Shown here one piece after another: positions 34,607-42,006 of a stretch of DNA of 42,065 nucleotides. The notes beneath the pieces were generated by a model. It searched no databases. It was given only the letters and a program-made list of their open reading frames with translations, and was not told where the DNA came from. The stretch lies in assembly GCA_017466365.1 (NCBI GenBank), contig JAFTUG010000003.1:1-42065 (forward strand), given 5' to 3'. The position numbers and the translations under genes were made by a program. The number at the start of each line of letters is the position of its first letter. The stretch's first letter is position 1. This DNA comes from Clostridia bacterium. GTDB taxonomy: Bacteria; Bacillota; Clostridia; Oscillospirales; Acutalibacteraceae.

Positions 34607-34636
34607 ATTATACTACACTTGAAGTAGGTAAATCAA
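34607..34636 (-). promoter_or_regulatory. Promoter of metF-rrf2 with Rrf2-type half-site
   Basis: TTGATT (34631-34636), 18 nt, TATAAT (34607-34612) on the minus strand. The spacer contains ACCTACTTCAAGTGTAG, sharing AAGTAGGT (plus strand) with the operator-like repeat near the metY promoter. Confidence 0.75.
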
Positions 34637-34641
34637 GAGCT

Positions 34642-35079
34642 TTATTGAATACCGCAGCAGTGGTCACAGTTTTCGCAGCGCGGGAACTCATTTTTGTCGT
34701 ATTCAATGCCGTTTTTATCGTAGTAATCCTGCAAAGCCTTCTTGATAGCTTCTTCCGCAAGCACGGAACAATGAATTTTATGAGCAGGAAGTCCGTCAAG
34801 AGCTTCAACAACTGCCTTGTTTGTCAAGGCGAGAGCTTCCGAAACAGACTTGCCTTTAATAAGCTCTGTTGCCATTGAGCTTGATGCAATTGCACTTCCG
34901 CAGCCGAAGGTTTCAAATTTCACATCGGCTATGATGTCGTTTTCAATTTTAAGATATATTTTCATGATATCTCCGCATTTGGCGTTGCCGACCTCGCCTA
35001 TACCGTCAGCATCTTCAATCACACCGACATTGCGGGGATTGCGGAAATGATCCATAACTTTTTCACTGTAAAGAGCCAT
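34642..35079 (-). CDS. Iron-sulfur scaffold protein, IscU/NifU-like
   Basis: 145 residues; ATG at 35079. The scaffold ligands are present: C35 and D37 in NAKCGDIMKIYL, C60 in FETFGCGSAIASSS, C104 in HKIHCSVLAEEAI. The C-terminal tail RCENCDHCCGIQ carries extra cysteines typical of clostridial versions. It assembles [2Fe-2S]/[4Fe-4S] clusters with sulfur delivered by the neighbouring cysteine desulfurase, whose gene ends 10 nt upstream. It is the last gene of the metY-ECF-cysK-iscS-iscU run. No separate terminator is seen before the metF promoter. Confidence 0.94.
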   Translation of the reverse strand: MALYSEKVMDHFRNPRNVGVIEDADGIGEVGNAKCGDIMKIYLKIENDIIADVKFETFGCGSAIASSSMATELIKGKSVSEALALTNKAVVEALDGLPAHKIHCSVLAEEAIKKALQDYYDKNGIEYDKNEFPRCENCDHCCGIQ

Positions 35080-35089
35080 AATTCTGACC

Positions 35090-36280
35090 TCACTTTATAA
35101 TAAATTCTTTCTTGCCGTTTACAAGGTCTCTCCAGATCGGTGATATGCTGCGTAAATATGCAACAACCTCTTTTACGGCATTGATTGTATATTCAATTTC
35201 TTCTTGGGTGTTTTCTTCCGAAAGTGAAAGGCGGAGTGAACCGTGAGCTATATCGTGAACCCTGCCGATCGCAAGCAGCACATGGCTTGGGTCAAGCGAG
35301 CCCGAAGTGCAAGCCGAACCCGAAGATGCACATATTCCTTCATCATCTAAAAGCAAAAGTAGCGATTCGCCTTCAATTCCTTCAAAGCAGAAGTTAACAT
35401 TGCCTGGAAGTCTGTTTTCCGCATCGCCGTTAAGGATTGAATGAGGAATTTCAGAAAGTCCCGAAATTAACATGTTCCTCAAAGCTGAAAGCTTCTTTGT
35501 ATTTTCGTCGATATGCTTACAAGCTTCTTCAAAAGCTGCGGTCATACCCATAATTGCAGGAATGTTTTCCGTTCCTGCCCGTTTTCCTCTTTCCTGTGCA
35601 CCGCCTTCGATAAGAGTTGTGAGCGGAATTCCTTTTTTTACATAAAGAACACCGATACCCTTCGGACCATGAAACTTGTGTGCAGAGAGTGACAGCATAT
35701 CAATATTCTGTTCTTTAACATCAATGTGTAAATGACCTGCCGCCTGAACGGCATCCGTGTGAAAAATCACGCCTTTCTCACGGCAGATTTCACCGATTTT
35801 CTTGATTGGCTGTATTGTACCGATTTCGTTGTTGGCATACATAACCGTCACAAGGCAGGTATCGGGTCTGATTGCCTCTGCAACCTGTTCAGGAAGAACA
35901 ATGCCGTTTTCGTGAACATCAAGCAAGGTGATTTCAAAGCCTTCCTTTTCAAGTCTTTTCAATGTATGCAAAACCGCATGATGTTCAAAAGCGGTGGAGA
36001 TAATGTGTTTCTTTCCCTTCTTTTCTCCGAGCCTTGCGGCTGAAATTATCGCCTGATTATCAGCTTCGCTGCCTCCCGAAGTGAATGTAATTTCTCTTGC
36101 TTCGCAGCCGAGCAGATTTGCAATTCTTTGACGTGCACCGTTCAAAGCCTCATTTGCTTTTTGCCCTGCCGAATGCAGGCTTGACGGGTTACCGTATATT
36201 TCATCCATATACGGAAGCATTGATTGAATTGCCGCCTTGCTCATTTTTGTTGTTGCGGCGTTGTCTAAATATATCTGCAT
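35090..36280 (-). CDS. Cysteine desulfurase, IscS/NifS-like
   Basis: 396 residues; ATG at 36280 with GAAAGGAAA upstream. It is a class V PLP aminotransferase fold with LDNAATTKMS at the start, TSGGSEADNQAI, HTDAVQAAGH, PLP lysine K202 in SLSAHKFHGPKG, and the catalytic loop cysteine C324 in CASSGSACTSGSLDPSHV. That longer loop is the group I (IscS/NifS) type. It transfers persulfide sulfur from cysteine to the IscU scaffold encoded next. The enzyme consumes the cysteine made by CysK upstream. A terminator-like hairpin precedes the gene, so it may be partly uncoupled from cysK. Confidence 0.95.
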   Translation of the reverse strand: MQIYLDNAATTKMSKAAIQSMLPYMDEIYGNPSSLHSAGQKANEALNGARQRIANLLGCEAREITFTSGGSEADNQAIISAARLGEKKGKKHIISTAFEHHAVLHTLKRLEKEGFEITLLDVHENGIVLPEQVAEAIRPDTCLVTVMYANNEIGTIQPIKKIGEICREKGVIFHTDAVQAAGHLHIDVKEQNIDMLSLSAHKFHGPKGIGVLYVKKGIPLTTLIEGGAQERGKRAGTENIPAIMGMTAAFEEACKHIDENTKKLSALRNMLISGLSEIPHSILNGDAENRLPGNVNFCFEGIEGESLLLLLDDEGICASSGSACTSGSLDPSHVLLAIGRVHDIAHGSLRLSLSEENTQEEIEYTINAVKEVVAYLRSISPIWRDLVNGKKEFIIK

Positions 36281-36303
36281 AGATTTTTCCTTTCGTATAA
36301 ATT

Positions 36304-36341
36304 AAAAAATCTCCGTCAGCCGCTTAAAGCAGTTGTCGGAG
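36304..36341 (-). terminator. Leaky terminator-like hairpin between cysK and iscS
   Basis: On the minus strand CTCCGACAACTGC pairs imperfectly with GCGGCTGACGGAG, loop TTTAA, followed by ATTTTTTAATTT. It could reduce iscSU expression relative to cysK. Confidence 0.6.
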
Positions 36342-36350
36342 CTTGACTTT

Positions 36351-37280
36351 TTATTCAGCAAAAAGCGGTGTTGAAAGATATCTGTCGCCCGTATCGGGAA
36401 GCAGAACAACGATTGTTTTACCTTCGTTTTCGGGGCGTTTTGCAAGTTCAAGGGCGGCAAATACGGCTGCACCCGAAGAAATTCCGACAAGAACACCTTC
36501 GTTTTTGCCGATGAAATTCCCCGTTGCAAAAGCATCATCATTTTCTACGGTAACTATTTCATCATAAATATCCGTATTCAGCACGTCGGGAACAAAGCCT
36601 GCGCCGATCCCCTGGATTTTGTGTGCACCTGCAACACCCGTTGAAAGCACTGCCGATGATGCAGGTTCAACTGCAACGACCTTGATATCGGGATTCTTTG
36701 ATTTCAGATATTCACCCACACCCGTAACCGTTCCGCCTGTACCGACACCTGCAACAAAAATATCAACCTCGCCGTCGGTATCTTCATATATTTCGGGGCC
36801 CGTGGTTTCAAAATGTGCCTTGGGGTTGGCAGAATTTGTAAATTGAGAGGGAATAAAGCTGTTGGGGATTTCCTCGGCAAGCTCTTTGGCTTTTGCGATT
36901 GCTCCCTTCATACCCTTTGCGCCTTCGGTCAGAACAAGCTCTGCGCCATAGGCTTTCATAAGCTGTCTGCGTTCAACAGACATGGTTTCGGGCATTACGA
37001 TTATGACTCTGTAGCCTTTTGCGGCGGCAACCGAAGCAAGACCTATACCTGTGTTACCGCTTGTAGGCTCAATGATAACCGAATCAGGTTTAAGCTTTCC
37101 CGAAGCCTCCGCATCGTCAATCATTGCCTTTGCAATTCTGTCCTTAACAGAACCTGCAGGATTGAAATATTCAAGCTTTGCAAGAATTTTTGCTTTGAGA
37201 TTATATGCTTTCTCAATATGTGTGAGTTCAAGAAGCGGAGTTCTGCCGATGAGTTCCGCTGCGTTTTTATATATTTTCAT
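36351..37280 (-). CDS. cysK: Cysteine synthase (O-acetylserine sulfhydrylase)
   Basis: 309 residues from the ATG at 37280, which follows AAGGTG at normal spacing; a GTG three codons earlier overlaps that site and is rejected. It is a fold-type II PLP enzyme with [11 protein letters not shown] (PLP lysine), [11 protein letters not shown] substrate loop, [15 protein letters not shown] phosphate loop and [10 protein letters not shown]. It condenses O-acetylserine with sulfide to cysteine. It sits 13 nt after the ECF transporter gene and upstream of the desulfurase, forming a sulfur acquisition and iron-sulfur assembly operon. Confidence 0.95.
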   Translation of the reverse strand: MKIYKNAAELIGRTPLLELTHIEKAYNLKAKILAKLEYFNPAGSVKDRIAKAMIDDAEASGKLKPDSVIIEPTSGNTGIGLASVAAAKGYRVIIVMPETMSVERRQLMKAYGAELVLTEGAKGMKGAIAKAKELAEEIPNSFIPSQFTNSANPKAHFETTGPEIYEDTDGEVDIFVAGVGTGGTVTGVGEYLKSKNPDIKVVAVEPASSAVLSTGVAGAHKIQGIGAGFVPDVLNTDIYDEIVTVENDDAFATGNFIGKNEGVLVGISSGAAVFAALELAKRPENEGKTIVVLLPDTGDRYLSTPLFAE

Positions 37281-37293
37281 GTTAATCACCTTA

Positions 37294-37800
37294 TCATTTC
37301 AGTATTTTTATGAGGTTTTGTTTTTTTATAATTTTAATCAGTATAATTCCGATGATAAGACCCGCAACGCCCTGAACTGCATTTGCAGGAATGTTGACGA
37401 GAGAAGGCGAGAATCCGTACATAAAGCCTTCAAACACGAAATATCCCAGAATCATTTCTGTTTCCGCCAATGTACCGCTTATGAGTCTTGCGGTAAATTC
37501 TTTCATTTTTGGGGAGAGAATTTTAAAAATAAAATATGCAATTATTGCCATCAATCCTTTTATTACAAAGGTTGCGGGAGCATATACAGCATATCCCGAA
37601 AAAATATCTGCAAGAGCGGAGCCGACGCCTGCTGCAAGGAAGCCGTAGCCCGGCGGCAATATCCAGCCGGAAAGAAGAACAATGCAGTCGCCTAAATTGA
37701 TATATCCTTTAAGCGGTGACGGTATTTTAATAACCATGGTTGTAACGCAGGCTAATGCGGCAAGCATTGCGGAAAGGGCAAGTTTTTTTGCAGTTTTCAT
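37294..37800 (-). CDS. ECF transporter S component
   Basis: 168 residues with five or six hydrophobic helices: [53 protein letters not shown], and a C-terminal [14 protein letters not shown]. The N-terminal helix with AxxAAL and the NLGD segment fit substrate-binding S proteins of energy-coupling-factor transporters, which share a common energising module encoded elsewhere. Its start overlaps the metY stop as ATGA, so it is translationally coupled to metY. The substrate is probably linked to methionine, cysteine or a cofactor such as pyridoxal; the sequence alone does not say which. Confidence 0.8.
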   Translation of the reverse strand: MKTAKKLALSAMLAALACVTTMVIKIPSPLKGYINLGDCIVLLSGWILPPGYGFLAAGVGSALADIFSGYAVYAPATFVIKGLMAIIAYFIFKILSPKMKEFTARLISGTLAETEMILGYFVFEGFMYGFSPSLVNIPANAVQGVAGLIIGIILIKIIKKQNLIKILK

Positions 37801-39080
37801 TTTATCGCCTCAAATCCGTTCTGCAGGTCAGCGATAATATCATCAATATGCTCTGTACCGATTGAAAGACGGATTGTGTTGGGTTTGATATCCTGATCTG
37901 CAAGTTCTTCTTCGCTCAACTGACTATGGGTTGTTGTTGCAGGGTGAATAACAAGGCTCTTGACATCTGCAACATTGGCGAGAAGCGAGAATATTTTAAG
38001 ATTATCAATAAACTTATGGGCTTCTTTTACACCGCCCCTGATTTCAAAGGTGAATATCGAACCGCCGCCGTTGGGAAAATACTTTTGATAAAGCTCATGG
38101 TCGGGATGATCGGGCAATGACGGATGATTAACTTTTTCAACCTGAGGATGATTTTTAAGAAATTCAACAACCTTCTTTGTGTTCTCTGCGTGACGTTCAA
38201 GGCGGAGAGAAAGAGTTTCAACACCCTGTAAAAGCAAGAATGCCGCAAAAGGTGAAAGAGTTGCTCCCGTATCACGAAGCAATATTGCTCTGATATATGT
38301 TACAAATGCAGCAGGACCAACCGCCTTTACAAACGAAAAACCGTGATAGCTAGGGTTGGGGTCTACGATTGCAGGATATTTGCCCGATGCAGCCCAATCA
38401 AATTTGCCCGAATCAACGATCACGCCGCCAAGAGTTGTACCGTGACCGCCGAGAAATTTGGTTGCCGAATGAACAACAATATCTGCGCCGTGTTCAATGG
38501 GCCTGATAAGATAAGGTGTGCCGAAGGTGTTGTCAACAACAAGCGGAAGTCTGTGCTTGTGTGCAAGCTCGGCAAGAGCATCAATATCGGGAATGTCGCT
38601 GTTGGGGTTGCCGAGAGTTTCGATATATATAGCTCTTGTGTTATCCTGAATAGCGGCTTCAACTTCAGCCAAATCATGTATATTAACAAATGAAGCTGTG
38701 ATTCCGAAATTAGGAAGAGTATGTGCAAGCAGGTTATAGCTGCCGCCGTAAATGGTTTTCTGTGCAACAAAGTGACCGCCGTTCTGACCGAGTGCCTGCA
38801 AGGTATATGAAATGGCAGCCGCACCCGAAGCAAGAGCAAGAGCAGCAACGCCGCCCTCAAGGGCTGCAACACGCTGTTCAAGAACATCCTGAGTGGAGTT
38901 GGTCAGTCTGCCGTAGATGTTGCCTGCATCTGCAAGACCGAATCTTGCTGCTGCGTGTTCGCAGTTATGGAAAACGTATGATGCGGTCTGGTAAATGGGA
39001 ACGGCGCGTGAATCTGTTGCGGGATCGGGATTTTCCTGACCTACGTGGAGCTGTAATGTTTCAAATTTATACTGTGACAT
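37797..39080 (-). CDS. metY: O-acetylhomoserine sulfhydrylase
   Basis: 427 residues, the length of O-acetylhomoserine aminocarboxypropyltransferase; cystathionine-type relatives are about 380. The Cys/Met PLP family is clear: FETLQLHVGQ, YGRLTNSTQDVLEQRVAALE, ASGAAAISYTLQAL, PLPVVDNTFGTPYLI-type segment, PLP lysine in VHSATKFLGGHGTTLGG, and LVIHPATTTHSQL near the end. It makes homocysteine directly from O-acetylhomoserine and sulfide, which with MetF and a methionine synthase elsewhere gives methionine. Start: ATG at 39080 with AAAGGAAA upstream, behind a 155-nt leader and an operator-bearing consensus promoter. Confidence 0.95.
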   Translation of the reverse strand: MSQYKFETLQLHVGQENPDPATDSRAVPIYQTASYVFHNCEHAAARFGLADAGNIYGRLTNSTQDVLEQRVAALEGGVAALALASGAAAISYTLQALGQNGGHFVAQKTIYGGSYNLLAHTLPNFGITASFVNIHDLAEVEAAIQDNTRAIYIETLGNPNSDIPDIDALAELAHKHRLPLVVDNTFGTPYLIRPIEHGADIVVHSATKFLGGHGTTLGGVIVDSGKFDWAASGKYPAIVDPNPSYHGFSFVKAVGPAAFVTYIRAILLRDTGATLSPFAAFLLLQGVETLSLRLERHAENTKKVVEFLKNHPQVEKVNHPSLPDHPDHELYQKYFPNGGGSIFTFEIRGGVKEAHKFIDNLKIFSLLANVADVKSLVIHPATTTHSQLSEEELADQDIKPNTIRLSIGTEHIDDIIADLQNGFEAIK

Positions 39081-39192
39081 AATTAATATTTCCTTTCGTT
39101 ATTGAATATGTTTTGTGTGTTGATGAAACCGAAAAACACATTCGTCCGAAACGGAAATTTTCTCTTAATAACTCTTCAAAGAGCTTTTGCAC
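39067..39192 (-). CDS. Possible 41-codon leader ORF overlapping metY
   Basis: A GTG at 39192 with AAGGTG six nt upstream opens a 41-codon frame through the metY leader and ends inside the first codons of metY. The product begins VQKLFEELLRENFRFG and contains one Cys. It could couple or modulate metY translation, or be chance. No family is recognised. Confidence 0.25.
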   Translation of the reverse strand: MQKLFEELLRENFRFGRMCFSVSSTHKTYSITKGNINYVTV

Positions 39193-39213
39193 TGGGAACA
39201 CCTTCTTTTACAC

Positions 39214-39269
39214 ACCTATCAAGTAGGTTGATTGGATTATACCACCATTAACCTACCGTGTCAATAGGT
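39214..39269 (-). promoter_or_regulatory. metY operon promoter with two inverted-repeat operators
   Basis: Minus-strand TTGACA (39259-39264), 17 nt, TATAAT (39236-39241). One repeat, ACCTA-9-TAGGT (39251-39269), covers the -35; a second, ACCTA-5-TAGGT (39214-39228), lies just beyond the -10 near the transcription start. Such placement is typical of repression. The Rrf2 protein at 33286-33684 is the obvious candidate regulator. Confidence 0.8.
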
Positions 39270-39364
39270 AATTGTGTAAAATTTTTTGTGCGGATAGCCA
39301 TTATTTTATTAAAAATAAGCATCGGATTTTCGCAAAAAAATTCAAAAAATCCGTGAATTTCCTG

Positions 39365-39393
39365 TTGACAAGCGCATATCATGGTGCTATAAT
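39365..39393 (+). promoter_or_regulatory. Consensus promoter of the T-box-trpB unit
   Basis: TTGACA (39365-39370), 17 nt, TATAAT (39388-39393), both perfect. It is divergent from the metY promoter. Confidence 0.92.
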
Positions 39394-39399
39394 GCAACC

Positions 39400-39690
39400 A
39401 AATTCAATAGCTCAAACCGTTGAAGCGGAGATAACGGCAATGATGCCTTTACAGAGAGCCTGCGATGCTGAGAATCAGGCAAGAAACAAGTTGTCAAATG
39501 GACCGCTGAGGGTGCAGTCAAATAAGTTTTACTTAGAGTATTCTGCAACGTGTTGGCATACGTAAGTTGTCGGGGGTATGTTGGTACCCTGCTAAGCGCA
39601 CGGCTTCATTGCCGTGAATCAAGGTGGCACCGCGAATAAGTTTATTCGTCCTTGACAGAGATTTTATATTTCTGTCAGGGACTTTTTGTT
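39400..39690 (+). ncRNA. T-box riboswitch leader, probably tRNA-Trp responsive
   Basis: The diagnostic T-box element AAGGTGGCACCGCG lies at 39621-39634. It is followed by an intrinsic terminator: GTCCTTGACAGA (39648-39659) pairs with TCTGTCAGGGAC (39671-39682) and then TTTTTGTTTT. Upstream the leader has the length and helices of a Stem I-III T-box. A UGG triplet at 39499-39501 (in CAAATGGACC), on the 3' side of Stem I, is the likely specifier and matches the tryptophan gene downstream. Uncharged tRNA-Trp would favour the antiterminator. The specifier assignment was made by eye. Confidence 0.9.
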
Positions 39691-39706
39691 TTATAGGAGG
39701 AAAAAT

Positions 39707-39808
39707 ATGTTTATCTTGTCAAAACGATGGCGAATCTTGAATTGCACAAATAAAAATTTAGATTTCATAACACAAAACAACTTTATTTTAAGGAGATTAT
39801 TACTATGA
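39707..39808 (+). CDS. 33-codon leader ORF coupled to trpB
   Basis: ATG at 39707 is placed after a near-perfect TAGGAGG. The frame begins [16 protein letters not shown] and its TGA overlaps the trpB ATG (ATGA at 39805-39808). It contains one Trp codon (TGG) at codon 8. No family match is recognised. It could be a coupling or attenuating leader peptide, the eroded end of a lost trp gene, or coincidence. Confidence 0.4.
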   Translation: MFILSKRWRILNCTNKNLDFITQNNFILRRLLL

Positions 39809-41025
39809 AATACAACAATATTGAATTCAACACATACTTCAAAAACTATCCCGATGCAAACGGTTATTTCGGCAAATACGGTGGCTCGTTCATTCCTCCC
39901 GAGCTTCAGACTGCAATGGATGAAATCACACAGGCATATAACACAATCTGTAAATCAAGAAATTTTATCAATGAACTTCGCAGAATCCGCAAAGAATTTC
40001 AGGGCAGACCCACACCTGTTTCACATCTTGCAAGGCTTTCGGAAAACATCAGCACGGGTGTTCAGATTTATGTCAAAAGAGAAGATTTAAACCACACGGG
40101 CGCTCACAAGCTCAACCACTGCATGGGTGAAGCACTGCTTGCAAAATATATGGGCAAGAAAAAGGTTATCGCCGAAACAGGTGCAGGTCAGCACGGCGTT
40201 GCACTCGCAACCGCAGCAGCATATTTCGGTCTGGAATGCGACATTTATATGGGTGCTGTTGATATACAAAAGCAGGCGCCCAACGTTGCGAGAATGAAGA
40301 TTCTCGGCGCAAATGTTATTGAGGTAACCGACGGCCTTGCAACTCTTAAAGAAGCGGTTGATGCGGCATTTGCAGCTTACTGTAATGAATATAAGGATGC
40401 AATTTACTGCATCGGTTCGGTTGTCGGTCCTCATCCGTTCCCGATGATGGTGCGTGATTTTCAGAGTATAGTCGGTATTGAAGCGCGAGAACAGTTCACG
40501 GAAATGACAGGCGAATTACCCGATTCGGTTGTTGCCTGCGTTGGCGGCGGTTCAAATGCAATGGGTCTTTTCTCGGGATTCCTCAATGACCCTGTTGACA
40601 TATACGGCGTTGAACCTCTCGGCAGAGGAACGGCACTCGGAGACCACGCAGCAAGTCTTACCTATGGCGAAGAAGGCATTATGCACGGCTTCAACAGCAT
40701 TATGCTTAAGGATAAAAACGGCGAGCCCGCACCCGTTTATTCAGTTGCAAGCGGTCTTGATTATCCATCCTGCGGTCCCGAGCACGCATTTCTTCACGAT
40801 ATCGGCAGAGTAAAATACGGCGTTGTTGATGACGAAGAAACAATAAATGCGTTCTATACACTTTCAAGACTTGAAGGAATTATCCCTGCAATTGAAAGTT
40901 CACACGCCGTTGCATATGCAATGAAGCTCGCAAAAGAAATGAATAAAGGCTCAATCCTCGTCAATCTCTCGGGCAGAGGCGATAAGGATATGGATTATAT
41001 CATTGAAAAATACGGCATAAGATAA
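39805..41025 (+). CDS. trpB: Tryptophan synthase beta subunit
   Basis: 406 residues; ATG at 39805 with AAGGAG upstream. It is the TrpB1 type: [15 protein letters not shown] at the start, [19 protein letters not shown] lysine K102 in [33 protein letters not shown]-type loop ([16 protein letters not shown]), [13 protein letters not shown] phosphate loop and [15 protein letters not shown] at the end. It condenses indole and serine to tryptophan, normally with TrpA. Neither trpA nor other trp genes flank it, so it may work by salvaging indole or with a TrpA encoded elsewhere. The T-box upstream ties its expression to tryptophan supply. Confidence 0.95.
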   Translation: MKYNNIEFNTYFKNYPDANGYFGKYGGSFIPPELQTAMDEITQAYNTICKSRNFINELRRIRKEFQGRPTPVSHLARLSENISTGVQIYVKREDLNHTGAHKLNHCMGEALLAKYMGKKKVIAETGAGQHGVALATAAAYFGLECDIYMGAVDIQKQAPNVARMKILGANVIEVTDGLATLKEAVDAAFAAYCNEYKDAIYCIGSVVGPHPFPMMVRDFQSIVGIEAREQFTEMTGELPDSVVACVGGGSNAMGLFSGFLNDPVDIYGVEPLGRGTALGDHAASLTYGEEGIMHGFNSIMLKDKNGEPAPVYSVASGLDYPSCGPEHAFLHDIGRVKYGVVDDEETINAFYTLSRLEGIIPAIESSHAVAYAMKLAKEMNKGSILVNLSGRGDKDMDYIIEKYGIR

Positions 41026-41045
41026 GTTTTAATTTAATATAGCAA

Positions 41046-41074
41046 AAAGGGGCTGTTTGTTTCACAGCCCCTTT
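41046..41074. terminator. Terminator between trpB and the DUF6061-like gene
   Basis: Perfect 11-bp stem AAAGGGGCTGT / ACAGCCCCTTT. The T-run (TTTTT) lies on the minus-strand side, so it best serves the minus-strand gene; it probably also ends trpB transcripts. Confidence 0.8.
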
Positions 41075-41081
41075 CAGCATT

Positions 41082-41338
41082 TTATCTCATATTCGATAAC
41101 GGAGTATAATTCGTATTGTTTCGCAAATATTCTTCCTTTTTACCCCTGAGCAACAATCTGACATAGTTCATAGGCTCGTTGTAGATAAGACAATCGAGTT
41201 CCGATACTATGTACATTCTGCGATCATACTCGTCTTCAACTACATCGCAGTCAATTGACACCATTGAGCCGTCAGATAATTTCACTTCAACAAAGCGGTG
41301 TCGATATTAAATTCACAAAAAATAATGTTGTTAATCAT
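41082..41338 (-). pseudogene. DUF6061-like small protein, frameshifted
   Basis: The likely start is the ATG at 41338 (AAAAGGAG upstream), giving MINNIIFCEFNIDTA. The frame then breaks near 41292-41295, and the rest continues in another frame as FVEVKLSDGSMVSIDC and EDEYDRRMYIVSELDCLIYN. One extra T in the GCTTTGTT stretch would join them into an 85-residue protein like the small DUF6061-type proteins common in clostridial accessory DNA. The part from an internal ATG at 41285 is an open 67-codon frame. The function of the family is unknown to me. Confidence 0.6.
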
Positions 41339-41546
41339 AAATCAAAAACTCCTTTTTATTTGTTTAAAAAAGTAGGAAAAGTAGACAAATAGAGCCTCTG
41401 AAACCGTTGACACATAAGGAATTGAAAGTGCGGTAATTAAGGGGTACGTATAGTTTGACCTGTAACCCTAATTTTACGATTTATGCGTTACAAAGCCGAG
41501 ATTTTAAGTTGTAAGAAATTAGTTTCATAAGACTGTTTGGATTGAT
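41339..41546. other. Intergenic region without a recognisable gene
   Basis: AT-rich sequence with no plausible coding frame. The only visible structure is a spaced inverted repeat TGTAAC ... GTTACA (about 41460-41492). Confidence 0.6.
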
Positions 41547-41575
41547 TTGACAAAAATAAAATAATGATATAAAAT
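41547..41575 (+). promoter_or_regulatory. Promoter for the small ORF at 41644
   Basis: TTGACA (41547-41552), 17 nt, TAAAAT (41570-41575). Confidence 0.75.
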
Positions 41576-41643
41576 ATATATGTGATTGATATTTTCATTT
41601 TAAACTTTCTCCTTTGACAAGAAAGGAGATCAAAACAAATTCC

Positions 41644-41808
41644 GTGGCTGAAAGAAATAAGCCGTCCGGATTAATTTCGGGCATAACGGAAGACGCATTG
41701 GAGACATTGGCAGAAGCCTTGTATCCGGACATATTAGAGTTTTTCAACAGTGAAGATGGTCAGAAAGAATTTGCTGAATGGAAAGCAAACCAACAGAACA
41801 AGACATAA
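41644..41808 (+). CDS. Small conserved hypothetical protein
   Basis: 54 residues if it starts at the GTG at 41644 behind AAAGGAG; a TTG at 41614 gives 64 residues but has the ribosome site inside the frame. The sequence includes ITEDALETLAEALYPDILEF and EDGQKEFAEWKANQQNK, a short amphipathic helical protein with an acidic middle. Similar short proteins with a PDxLEFFxxxxGxxEFxEWK-type pattern are, to my knowledge, frequent beside mobile elements in Clostridia. Function unknown. It has its own promoter and terminator. Confidence 0.65.
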   Translation: MAERNKPSGLISGITEDALETLAEALYPDILEFFNSEDGQKEFAEWKANQQNKT

Positions 41809-41812
41809 AAAG

Positions 41813-41838
41813 ACGGAGCAGCAAACAAGCTGCTCCGT
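41813..41838 (+). terminator. Terminator after the small ORF
   Basis: Perfect 10-bp stem ACGGAGCAGC / GCTGCTCCGT, loop AAACAA, then TGCATTTT. Confidence 0.85.
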
Positions 41839-41875
41839 TGCATTTTGAAAGAAAGTGAATATCAGAAATAAAGCA

Positions 41876-41917
41876 ATAATCCGAACCGATTCTGTGAAAA
41901 GAAAAGGTTCGGATTAT
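41876..41917 (-). terminator. Terminator of the 5S rRNA-tRNA-Asn transcript
   Basis: 12-bp perfect stem ATAATCCGAACC / GGTTCGGATTAT around an 18-nt loop, followed on the minus strand by TGCTTTATTTC. It lies 7 nt after the tRNA. Confidence 0.8.
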
Positions 41918-41924
41918 CATGCTT

Positions 41925-42000
41925 TGGCGCCTCAAACAGGACTCGAACCTGTGACACCGCGGTTAACAGCCGCGTGCTCTACCGACTGAGCTATTAAGGC
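41925..42000 (-). tRNA. tRNA-Asn (GTT)
   Basis: Full cloverleaf of 76 nt including an encoded CCA. Acceptor GCCTTAA pairs with TTGAGGC, D-arm AGCTCAGTCGGTAGAGC, anticodon stem CGCGG/CCGCG around loop CTGTTAA (anticodon GTT), T-arm ACAGGTTCGAGTCCTGT. It follows the 5S rRNA gene by 6 nt and is co-transcribed with it. Confidence 0.97.
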
Positions 42001-42006
42001 AAAAAA

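Noticed and set aside
39081-39235. SAM (S-box) riboswitch in the metY leader
   Set aside because: The leader is only about 155 nt and lacks the conserved S-box core and terminator; promoter operators explain control better.
39272-39565. A 97-residue plus-strand frame before trpB
   Set aside because: It overlaps the promoter and T-box leader RNA; the structured RNA explains the sequence.
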